Shown: positions 17,252-24,491 of the stretch, in pieces
How positions within the stretch are numbered: position 1 is the stretch's first letter
How the letters are laid out: the number at the start of each line of letters is the position of its first letter
Assembly: GCA_964624635.1 (NCBI GenBank)
Contig: CAZUXM010000034.1
Coordinates: 1 to 27,393 of the forward strand
Source: JANWKQ01 sp964624635
Lineage (GTDB): Bacteria; Bacteroidota; Bacteroidia; CAIKAF01
DNA length: 27,393 nt
Direction of reading: 5' to 3'
The notes under the pieces: model-generated
Seen by the model: only the letters and a program-made list of their open reading frames with translations
Told to the model about the DNA's origin: nothing
Databases searched by the model: none
Position numbers and translations under genes: made by a program

Positions 17252-19693
17252 TTACTTTTTATTTAAAACCTGAACACTCATTTTTTTACTAATGGCTATA
17301 TCTTTTGTTTTCCAGAAGTTCAACTCAAAATATTCACCTTTACTCCACTTATCAATTCCGGTTGAATAATATTTACTGGCAGGATTACCTGATTGACCTC
17401 CCGGATACACTGCATATGCTTTAATTTCTTTTTCTAAACTCACAATCATTCTCCATGATGGTCCCCATTTTTCGCCGGCAGCATTTACAATGTTGCTGTT
17501 TCCTCCTATTTGAATATTATAATAACTGAAAGAGGGTAGTTGTGACATGTGTGTTATCGTAGTATTTTTGAAATTTGCCCATGCAAGATCTTTCCCCGGG
17601 TTTTTCGTTTCCCAGTTTCGCATTTCTACACAGGCTGAATTAAATGCATCAACCAGCAAGTCTTTTGAGGTTTCTACTTTATTAGAATGTTTATTGTCGA
17701 ACACTGAATGATTAGGATATTGTTTTAATATTCTAATAAGGGAATAGGGTTGAGGATAATCAAATACAATATTCATACTAATGATTTCATCCCAAACAGC
17801 ATAACTGAATAGCCTGAACCAGCTTTCGTATACCACTGCCCCTAAACTTGTAACATCATTGGTATAATTCCATTTTTTTATGGCATCATAATATTTTTTA
17901 TTTTCTCCTTTGATTGAACTGCTGTCTAAAGCGGATAACATAAAGGGTAAACTTTCTTCAGCCTGAATATTATAATTGTCATTTTGCAGTTTCATCATAT
18001 CTTGAACAGTAATACTGTCAAGCTGAGTTAATACATTATTAATCCTTCTGTTTCTGTAATGTTCAAATCTTCCATAGTAGTAATATGGATAAGTTCCATC
18101 AGTTGGATGCTGGTTAGCAGAGCTTACAAAATTACGCGGAGGATTTTTTATATGAGGGTTTTCATCTCTTGGAATAAATTTGTTCCATTGATATTCAGAT
18201 AAACTTCCATCCATAATGAATTTTCCTTGCTCTTTGTATCTCACCGGATATTTACCCGTATGCCACATAGCAATATCACCGTTTGTGGATGCAAATACAA
18301 AATTTTGCCCGGGGCTTTCAAAATACTTGACTGCTTCTTCATACTGCGCATAATTAGATGCTTGATTAAGAAGTATGAAAGTTTTTAATTCATTGGACGG
18401 GTCATGTACGGTCCAACGCATAGCAATACCTTGAGCAAGGGTATCACTCTTTAAAAACGTTTTCATTATCGGGCCATAGTGAGTGAAAAAAGTAGTATCA
18501 ATTTTTGTTTTTCCATCACGTACTTTTATTTCTTCAACACGCATGGTGGTTGGCATCCATTTACCATCGAATAAATATTCTTTACGTGAAGCATCTTTGA
18601 ATTTTACTTTATAATAATCCAATACATCCTGGGTACCATTAGTTACTCCCCAGCTAATACTGTCATTAAATCCGATAATAACCCCCGGCGAACCCGGAAT
18701 AGTTACGCCATAAGCATTATAACCAGGAGCATTTAATTGCATCTCGAACCAAATGGAAGGTAAATTTAAGCCTAAGTGTGGATCATTACATAAAATAGGT
18801 TTTCCTGTTTTTGTTTTAGCCCCACTTACTGCCCAGTTGTTCGATCCGATTCCGTCTTTTGTAGGCAATGAATCATTGATGTCAGACAAATTATACAATC
18901 CAATTTTTGAAATAGTATCAGGAAATAAAGTAGCTTTTGGATATGTAGTCCCCACCGGAATAATAGGTGATAAGGTAGAATCCACCAGTTGTAAATCAGG
19001 ATATAGTAGATCTACATAATCTTTCCCAAACATCAATAACGCTTTTGTTAAAGAAATATCAGAAGATTTTCCTGTAAGCATATCACCCATGTATTTGAGT
19101 AATAATGCAGATTTAAAACTACTCCATTTTTCAGGCTTATAATCAAGAATTTTATACTCTACAGGATACTCTTTGTAGTCAAGTGACTCAATATATGTAT
19201 TGATACCTTTGGTATAAGCATCTACAATAGGTTTTGTTACCGGATCATTTTCGAATATCTCCACTGATTTTTCTGCAGCCCATGCTAATCCTTTATTTCT
19301 ATTAACTGCATCGATGGTTTGAGTACGTGACCCTAAAACTTCTGATAATCTTCCGGCAGCTAAGCGAACTTGTAAGTCCATTTGCCATAACCTGTGTTGT
19401 GCAGTAACATATCCTTGTGCAAAAAATAAATCTTCCTGATTACGTGCATAAATATGAGGTACCAATCTATCATCGTATACTATAGTTACTTCATCTTTTA
19501 CTCCTTCAAGAGTAATGTTTTGATCATACCCTTTATCAGCATATGCAGCATTATATAAATAGCCCTTATAAGGATGTGTAAGTTTTCCTAAAGGAGGCAA
19601 CTTGGTAGGACCAACCTTGATGCCTTTTTCTAAAACATAAAATAAGAAACCTGTTAATGCAGCAAAAAACAGGAACTTAATAACTCGTTTCAT
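17252..19693 (-). CDS. Penicillin acylase family protein (Ntn hydrolase, S45)
   Basis: This 813-residue precursor has an N-terminal hydrophobic segment (FLFFAALTGFLFYVL), suggesting export or membrane anchoring to the periplasm. GYVTAQHRLWQMDLQ and RLAAGRLSEVLG are the alpha-subunit signatures. The autoproteolytic site is in DGIGSNNWAVSG: S284, after G283, would become the N-terminal nucleophile of the beta subunit. NDPHLGLNLPSIWFE follows, as in family S45. The length is typical of the family. These enzymes cleave amides such as beta-lactam side chains, N-acyl homoserine lactones or other acylated amines; the natural substrate here is not predictable. The small membrane gene follows after 4 bases and is probably co-transcribed. 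Confidence 0.93.
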   Translation of the reverse strand: MKRVIKFLFFAALTGFLFYVLEKGIKVGPTKLPPLGKLTHPYKGYLYNAAYADKGYDQNITLEGVKDEVTIVYDDRLVPHIYARNQEDLFFAQGYVTAQHRLWQMDLQVRLAAGRLSEVLGSRTQTIDAVNRNKGLAWAAEKSVEIFENDPVTKPIVDAYTKGINTYIESLDYKEYPVEYKILDYKPEKWSSFKSALLLKYMGDMLTGKSSDISLTKALLMFGKDYVDLLYPDLQLVDSTLSPIIPVGTTYPKATLFPDTISKIGLYNLSDINDSLPTKDGIGSNNWAVSGAKTKTGKPILCNDPHLGLNLPSIWFEMQLNAPGYNAYGVTIPGSPGVIIGFNDSISWGVTNGTQDVLDYYKVKFKDASRKEYLFDGKWMPTTMRVEEIKVRDGKTKIDTTFFTHYGPIMKTFLKSDTLAQGIAMRWTVHDPSNELKTFILLNQASNYAQYEEAVKYFESPGQNFVFASTNGDIAMWHTGKYPVRYKEQGKFIMDGSLSEYQWNKFIPRDENPHIKNPPRNFVSSANQHPTDGTYPYYYYGRFEHYRNRRINNVLTQLDSITVQDMMKLQNDNYNIQAEESLPFMLSALDSSSIKGENKKYYDAIKKWNYTNDVTSLGAVVYESWFRLFSYAVWDEIISMNIVFDYPQPYSLIRILKQYPNHSVFDNKHSNKVETSKDLLVDAFNSACVEMRNWETKNPGKDLAWANFKNTTITHMSQLPSFSYYNIQIGGNSNIVNAAGEKWGPSWRMIVSLEKEIKAYAVYPGGQSGNPASKYYSTGIDKWSKGEYFELNFWKTKDIAISKKMSVQVLNKK

Positions 19694-19780
19694 TACAACT
19701 GCCGGTTAAATTTCCCTAAAGGTCTAAAAAAAATCAGTCAGATGGAAATAAATACTTGTGTTTATACCAATATACCTTAA

Positions 19781-20716
19781 TCAGGCCATTGCGGTATTTG
19801 TATTTTCAGAAGAGATTGTTGTTTTAGATTGCTGAGCTTTGGTGAGAATAAATCTTCCAATAGAATCAATGGCTTTATCCGCTTGTGGCAGAAACCCTCC
19901 GAATACCTGGAACACGTGTACCATATCCTTATATTCTTCGTATTGGATATCCATTCCTTTTTTCAAGCCCTTTTCATAAAAGGCTCTGTTCTCAAATAGC
20001 AGAATTTCAGCAGTACCGATTTGGATTAATAATGGAGCAATATCAGTTACCTCAGAGTACAGTGGAGAGCATAATGGGTTTTTTACCTGATCTCCAGCAT
20101 ATTGTTTACCCCAGATTTTAACACTTTTCAAATCAATAAAAGGGTCATTTTTCTGGTATCCCTCAATTTCAGGACTATCAGCAGCTAAATCGAGCCACGG
20201 AGACATACAAAAGGCTGCCAATGGTTGTGGCATGCCCAACTCTTTTATTTTTAATAAAGTAGAAATCGTAAGTCCCCCTCCGGCAGAATCACCTCCAAAG
20301 GCTACTTTTTCGGGCTTAAAACCTTTATCCAATAACCATTGATATGCTTTGATACTATCATCTAAAGCAGCAGGATACATATTTTCGGGTGCTAATCGAT
20401 ATTCGATAATAATACATTGAGTTTTGGCAGATCGTGCAATACGGGCCGCCACTTTTTTATGTGATTTAATCGAACCCATCCCATATCCTCCGCCATGTAA
20501 ATACAAAATCACACTGTCATTATCAATGTTGTCAGGAATAATCCATAGAGCTTCCATGTCTCCAATTTTTTCTTCCTTATATTTTACTTTTTTTGGGTTA
20601 CGTAAAAAACCGGTAAAAAAATCCATGCCTTGGCGATATTTATTAGGGGCATAATCATGACGATAAATAAGAACCTTTGTAACCTTAAAAAAAAGTTTGA
20701 TGAGCCAATTTCTCAT
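19781..20716 (-). CDS. Alpha/beta hydrolase, hormone-sensitive-lipase family esterase
   Basis: The ATG at 20716 gives 311 residues; the longer frame would need a TTG at 20773. LYLHGGGYGMG (HGGG at 74-77) forms the oxyanion hole, GGDSAGGG carries the nucleophile S144, and DMVHVF carries H267. The acid position falls in GTAEILL (E237), the place where HSL-family esterases carry Asp or Glu. IIEYRLAPE and YPAALDD are further HSL signatures. There is no signal peptide, so it is cytoplasmic. The likely activity is hydrolysis of short- or medium-chain acyl esters. The C-terminus has a polar tail rich in Ser, Thr and Asn. An 87-base gap precedes the acylase gene, so co-transcription is possible. Confidence 0.9.
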   Translation of the reverse strand: MRNWLIKLFFKVTKVLIYRHDYAPNKYRQGMDFFTGFLRNPKKVKYKEEKIGDMEALWIIPDNIDNDSVILYLHGGGYGMGSIKSHKKVAARIARSAKTQCIIIEYRLAPENMYPAALDDSIKAYQWLLDKGFKPEKVAFGGDSAGGGLTISTLLKIKELGMPQPLAAFCMSPWLDLAADSPEIEGYQKNDPFIDLKSVKIWGKQYAGDQVKNPLCSPLYSEVTDIAPLLIQIGTAEILLFENRAFYEKGLKKGMDIQYEEYKDMVHVFQVFGGFLPQADKAIDSIGRFILTKAQQSKTTISSENTNTAMA

Positions 20717-20874
20717 GTGAGACCGAAAATTGAATTTAGTGGCCAAATGTAGAAATGTTTGTGAGATTTGCAATGAAGCCCGTTTCTCCGTCTACCATAC
20801 AGCGCATTTATTATATTCAATACTACCAATAATTTCTAACATTCACAAGCATTTATACACATTGTCCTATAGTT

Positions 20875-20907
20875 TTTATGGCTCATATTACAGAACTGCT
20901 ATCTTTG
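20875..20907 (+). promoter_or_regulatory. Bacteroidota-type promoter for the DUF445 gene
   Basis: TATCTTTG at 20900-20907 is an exact match to the -7 consensus TAnnTTTG. The upstream TTTATG at 20875-20880 is a weak -33 element at about the right distance. The -7 element ends 24 bases before the ATG at 20932, leaving a short leader. The next gene has a near copy (TATCTTTA at 21598-21605) before its ATG at 21621, but without a good -33 element. Confidence 0.45.
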
Positions 20908-20931
20908 ATTAAACCATAGCCTTATAGGTGA

Positions 20932-21546
20932 ATGAGTACATCCGAAATTTTTATATTCCTTACCCCGGTGATGACAGGTCTAATAGGTTGGTTCACCAAT
21001 TGGGTAGCCGTAAAAATGTTGTTTAAACCCGTGAAACCAGTTGGTTGGGGTATTTTTAAAATCCAGGGAATATTTCCAAAGAGACAAGATAAACTAGCTG
21101 CCAGTATAGGTAAGATGGTGGCTGATGAATTGCTTACATCACACGATATCAGAGAAAAACTATTGCATCAGGAAAATATTGATGGATTATTGATTATGGT
21201 AGAAGATAAAGTGGATAACTATCTTAATAACGATTTTCCTGCCAAGTACCCTATTACGTCTATGTTTGTTGGTAAACGAAGAAGAGAAAAAATCAAACAT
21301 GAGCTGATGGAAGAAGTAGATGATTGGGCTCCCAAAGTGATTGAAAAGATCATGGATGATTTGGATAAAACACTGAAGATTGAAGATATGATTGCCAAAA
21401 AAGTAGCGGCACTTCCTCCTGATAAATTAGAAAACTTAATTAATGGAATACTCAAGAAAGAATTTAAATTTATTGAGTGGAGTGGGGCTATTCTGGGTTT
21501 TATAGTTGGAGTCATTCAGGTGATTCTTATTGAGTTTTTTAAATAA
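20932..21546 (+). CDS. DUF445-family membrane protein
   Basis: This 204-residue protein has an N-terminal span, IFLTPVMTGLIGWFTNWVAVKMLF, which contains the family hallmark GxxTNWxAVKMLF. GIFPKRQDKLAASIGKMVADELL comes next. A charged helical middle follows, and a C-terminal span is formed by IEWSGAILGFIVGVIQVILI. This matches the short DUF445 (YheB-like) form seen in Bacteroidota. The family's function is not established; it is an inner-membrane protein with a large helical soluble part. It is divergent from the esterase at 20716, and the 215-base spacer holds a good -7 element. It probably has its own transcript, with the following secreted-protein gene 74 bases downstream. Confidence 0.9.
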   Translation: MSTSEIFIFLTPVMTGLIGWFTNWVAVKMLFKPVKPVGWGIFKIQGIFPKRQDKLAASIGKMVADELLTSHDIREKLLHQENIDGLLIMVEDKVDNYLNNDFPAKYPITSMFVGKRRREKIKHELMEEVDDWAPKVIEKIMDDLDKTLKIEDMIAKKVAALPPDKLENLINGILKKEFKFIEWSGAILGFIVGVIQVILIEFFK

Positions 21547-21620
21547 TCGGGTGATATAGTCGAAAAATTGTCATCTCTTCCTCTGAAAAATTGCTCATAT
21601 CTTTAAACAAAAAATTTATC

Positions 21621-22385
21621 ATGCGTTTTATTATAACATTCATCGCATTATTTTCTGTTATTTATGCCCAATCACCTTTTATAAGTCCGGCAGTTATACC
21701 TGCTCCGGGTGAAATATATACGTATAAATTAATTAAGGATCCCTTATCTATTGATACCTCTGTAGTAGGAGAAAATATTTTCTGGGATTTTAGAAAAGTA
21801 AAAGATACTGCAGTATATTATCAGGAAGTGTATCGTGAATCCACTCCATCACAAAATGATTTTTTTGAAGATTCTTATTCGGTTGATTCAAATTCCATTG
21901 CTACAGATTTGGCTATATGGATTAATTATTTGGATAGTACTAAGTATTATAGACTGGGTGCCTTTGAAAAACCGAGTGCATTTCAAAGTGAAATCCCCTA
22001 TATATATGATGATACGATGATGTTGTTTAAATTTCCGTTTAATTATGGTGAAAATTTCAACGACAGGTATGCATTTATAAAAAACGGAAGACGCCATCAT
22101 AAAAACCAGTATGTAGATGTATCAGTAAAAGTAGATGGTTACGGAACATTGGTTTTACCTAATAATGATACTTGCTATCAGGCCATTCGTATTAGAAGAG
22201 AAGAAGTATACCATCATATGTTAGATGAAAAACACCAGCCTGTAGCATCTAAGGTGTATTTTTATTGGTACAGTGCCGTAAAACAAAATTATTTTATTCG
22301 TATTACCTATGCCAATGGTAAACCGGTAGATGCCTGGTATCAAAAGAAAATGGCATTGATTAAGAAGAAACGGAATTACGATTAA
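21621..22385 (+). CDS. Secreted protein of unknown function
   Basis: This 254-residue protein starts at ATG 21621, where a signal peptide (MRFIITFIALFSVIYAQ) begins; the longer frame would start with TTG at 21591. The mature protein opens with SPFISPAVIPAPGEIYTYK, a pattern common in Bacteroidota extracellular proteins. It continues as a beta-rich domain with WDFRKVKDTAVYYQEVY, DTMMLFKFPFNYGENF, GYGTLVLPNNDTCYQAIRI and VYFYWYSAVKQNYFIRI. It lacks a visible type IX sorting domain or lipobox, so it probably stays in the periplasm or on the outer surface. I recognise no named domain beyond this N-terminal style, and the function is unknown. Confidence 0.8.
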   Translation: MRFIITFIALFSVIYAQSPFISPAVIPAPGEIYTYKLIKDPLSIDTSVVGENIFWDFRKVKDTAVYYQEVYRESTPSQNDFFEDSYSVDSNSIATDLAIWINYLDSTKYYRLGAFEKPSAFQSEIPYIYDDTMMLFKFPFNYGENFNDRYAFIKNGRRHHKNQYVDVSVKVDGYGTLVLPNNDTCYQAIRIRREEVYHHMLDEKHQPVASKVYFYWYSAVKQNYFIRITYANGKPVDAWYQKKMALIKKKRNYD

Positions 22386-22440
22386 TTTTTTTACAATCTT
22401 ATAGATATTATATTTCAAGCACTTAGGATTTTAATTAGTA

Positions 22441-22469
22441 TTTGTAAATCCATATTCATTTTAGCTTCG
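22441..22469 (+). promoter_or_regulatory. Bacteroidota-type promoter for the Trp-rich protein gene
   Basis: TTTG at 22441-22444 is followed 17 bases later by TAGCTTCG at 22462-22469, which matches TAnnTTTG at all but one position. This is the -33/-7 pair used by the primary sigma factor of Bacteroidota. The expected start of transcription lies about 25-30 bases before the ATG at 22503. Confidence 0.55.
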
Positions 22470-22502
22470 TAAATCTCTTTACAAATCAAAAAATATACAC
22501 GT

Positions 22503-22916
22503 ATGAAAAGAAAGTTTTTCGGAGCAATCATGCTTGCATTATTTGCTTCCACAACCACGATGTTTGCTATTAACAGTATAGTTAATACAACATCAATTCA
22601 TTCAACTATTTATGGGGATTGGATGAAAAAAGAAGATGGTACCTGGGCAGGTAAAATGGATAGTAAAAAATATTGGTACAAATTAGACGACAAAGCTAAA
22701 TTATGGTGGAGTGCAGATGGGAAATCATGGGCCTCAGTAGATAATCAAATGTGGGCCGATAAAGATGGGAAATGGATGAAAATTGTGGATTCAAAATTAA
22801 TGTGGAGTGCCGACATGGGTAAAACCTGGGGTGAAGTTCCGGAGTGGAAATGGCAAGGTCCTGATGGAGAATGGTACAAGTTTGATAATAAATGGGGATT
22901 GTGGGTGAACAAATAA
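22503..22916 (+). CDS. Small secreted tryptophan-rich repeat protein
   Basis: This 137-residue protein has a signal peptide (FGAIMLALFASTTTMFA, cleaved near residue 22). The mature part has 15 tryptophans in about 115 residues. They sit in loosely repeated units such as LWWSADGKSWASVD, MWADKDGKWMKIVD, LMWSADMGKTWGEV and KWQGPDGEWYKFD, each pairing a Trp with an (A/D)DGK/DGE turn and another Trp. The spacing suggests short beta-hairpins, similar in spirit to repeats that bind glycans or aromatic ligands, but no known family is recognised. Lys, Asp and Trp dominate the composition. A good promoter lies upstream and an intrinsic terminator follows, so it is probably a single-gene transcript. Confidence 0.8.
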   Translation: MKRKFFGAIMLALFASTTTMFAINSIVNTTSIHSTIYGDWMKKEDGTWAGKMDSKKYWYKLDDKAKLWWSADGKSWASVDNQMWADKDGKWMKIVDSKLMWSADMGKTWGEVPEWKWQGPDGEWYKFDNKWGLWVNK

Positions 22917-22963
22917 CAGAGTTGTTGTTTTTAGGTAAATAAATAGTACAAGGTGGTTAGAAT

Positions 22964-22998
22964 AAAAAAGGGGCGCTTTCCTCAGGCGTCCCTTTTTT
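22964..22998. terminator. Bidirectional intrinsic terminator
   Basis: Left arm AAAAAAGGGGCGC (22964-22976) pairs with right arm GCGTCCCTTTTTT (22986-22998) across a 9-base loop, with one G-T wobble. T-runs occur at both ends in the appropriate orientations. It lies between the convergent Trp-rich gene and the lipoprotein gene and can end transcripts from both sides. Confidence 0.85.
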
Positions 22999-23009
22999 TA
23001 GAATGCTTC

Positions 23010-23639
23010 TTATTTATATGAGGTTGGTGCCTTATCCAATTTCCCTTTCAAATATATATTAGCTGTTTCTTCATTTTTCATGAATGGAGTTTCTGTTCCA
23101 TCTTTTTCCTTAATCAGCTCTACGGTTTCTGTTAAGATGCCTTGCTCATAATCGTAATTTTGTGTGATTCTGAATTTATTGTAAGGCATAAATTTCCCAT
23201 TTTTACCTACATACATAGTGAGCACAGATTTTCTGAAATCATTATCACTGGTTCCGGTACCATTACCAAGAGAAGATTGAATGTTTGATTGAACTACTCC
23301 ATTGCTTATACCATAATAGAGTACTTCAAAGTACATCGTTTGGTCTCTAGTACCAGCTCTTCCATCATAATCAGGGTGGATACGATGCAGTGATTTGGTT
23401 GATTTCCACTGGTTATCATATCTTCTTTGAATTACATCAAATGTATAATCATAGTTTTCGGCTCTCATCCATTCTCCATTTTTGTATATGTAGGCCTTAC
23501 TTATTCCGTTCCATATAATGGTGTAGGTTTCTTCAAGAACCAAGCTTTTTTCTAGAGGTATTATACTTGTTTTAGTTGTTGAACAGCTTGTAATTAGTAA
23601 GCTAAATATAGCTGTACTGCCTAAGATGATTTTTTTCAT
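23010..23639 (-). CDS. Lipoprotein of unknown function
   Basis: This 209-residue protein starts MKKIILGSTAIFSLLITSCST, a lipoprotein signal with the lipobox ending ITSC and acylated C19. The mature part is beta-rich and polar: YTIIWNGISKAYIYKNGEWM, IQRRYDNQWKSTKSLHRI, MYFEVLYYGISNG, and a C-terminal NIYLKGKLDKAPTSYK. It contains one W-x3-GxW-like unit (KNGEWMRAENY), faintly similar to the Trp-rich neighbour, but the resemblance is too short to claim homology. It is probably anchored in the outer or inner membrane. No domain is recognised. It lies 74 bases downstream of the Crp-family gene on the same strand. Confidence 0.8.
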   Translation of the reverse strand: MKKIILGSTAIFSLLITSCSTTKTSIIPLEKSLVLEETYTIIWNGISKAYIYKNGEWMRAENYDYTFDVIQRRYDNQWKSTKSLHRIHPDYDGRAGTRDQTMYFEVLYYGISNGVVQSNIQSSLGNGTGTSDNDFRKSVLTMYVGKNGKFMPYNKFRITQNYDYEQGILTETVELIKEKDGTETPFMKNEETANIYLKGKLDKAPTSYK

Positions 23640-23713
23640 TTTATGTTGTTTCTATTTTACATCACAAAAGTGAAAAACACATATGAGCTAAAAATTGACA
23701 AATGTTACATTCG

Positions 23714-24295
23714 TTATTTTTCGGCAATTTTTTTGCGAAGCCTGCTTAGACTTTCTCTTTCAAGCCCCAGATATGAGGCAATATGATATAATGGGACTCT
23801 ATCAATTATATGTGGTTGGTTTTTAATCAATTGAAGGTATCGTTGTTCTCCATCCAAAAATAAGAAGCTCTCTACCCTTTGTGTGGTAATTTTATAGGCT
23901 GCTTCAGCCATTATTCTTCCAAAACGTTCCCAGTTTTTTGATTTATTATAAGCTTCTTTCAGAGCGGATAAGCTGAAAGTGACAACTTCTGATTCTTCAA
24001 GAGCTTCAATATAATATCGGGCAGGTTTTTTATCCAAAAAACTATCATAATCGGTTACAAATTCATTTTCAAAAGTAAAATGAGTGTTGATTTCCTTTCC
24101 ATCGATTAAATAATAAGTTCTAAAAGATCCTGAGTTTACAAAACCCACTTCCTGACAGATTTTTCCTTCGTTTAAAAAAAGTTCTTTTGATTTATACTGT
24201 CTAATGTTTAAAGAAGGCTCAAACATAGAACAATCTTCGCCTGTAAGAAACGATACCTGAGTAAGCCATTGCTTGAATTTAGAGTAGCTATTCAT
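23714..24295 (-). CDS. Crp/Fnr-family transcriptional regulator
   Basis: This 193-residue protein has an N-terminal cyclic-nucleotide-binding beta-roll (about 20-110), with GKICQEVGFVNSGSFRTYYL and the YIEALEESEVVTFS stretch. A dimerisation helix follows (about 115-145), then a short C-terminal helix-turn-helix, HIASYLGLERESLSRLRKK. This is the usual layout of Bacteroidota Crp/Fnr-type regulators. The residues that bind cAMP in E. coli Crp are not evident, so the ligand is unknown. It is divergent from the metalloprotease gene, and the 196-base spacer could hold its targets. Regulation of the neighbours is inferred from position only. Confidence 0.92.
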   Translation of the reverse strand: MNSYSKFKQWLTQVSFLTGEDCSMFEPSLNIRQYKSKELFLNEGKICQEVGFVNSGSFRTYYLIDGKEINTHFTFENEFVTDYDSFLDKKPARYYIEALEESEVVTFSLSALKEAYNKSKNWERFGRIMAEAAYKITTQRVESFLFLDGEQRYLQLIKNQPHIIDRVPLYHIASYLGLERESLSRLRKKIAEK

Positions 24296-24491
24296 AATTT
24301 GCCGATGATATAGACTTTATTTGTTTTAGTATAACCATTATTTATCTAAACGCACCTAAATTAAATTTAAATTAAAGAATAATGGTGAAATTCTGATAAA
24401 CAAGGGAGTTGTTATTAACTATTTTTTAATTCTTGTTAAAAATGATTATTTTCAATCTACTTAATTTCTTAGCTCGATAATACAAAACAAC

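Noticed and set aside
20730..20912. A 60-codon plus-strand open frame upstream of the DUF445 gene
   Set aside because: It overlaps the spacer promoter, ends before the real gene, and its translation has no span, signal or motif that looks like a protein.
22503..22916. Choline-binding or cell-wall-binding repeats in the Trp-rich protein
   Set aside because: The units share Trp and DGK turns but lack the GW..(D/N)G.WYY pattern and fixed length of choline-binding repeats.
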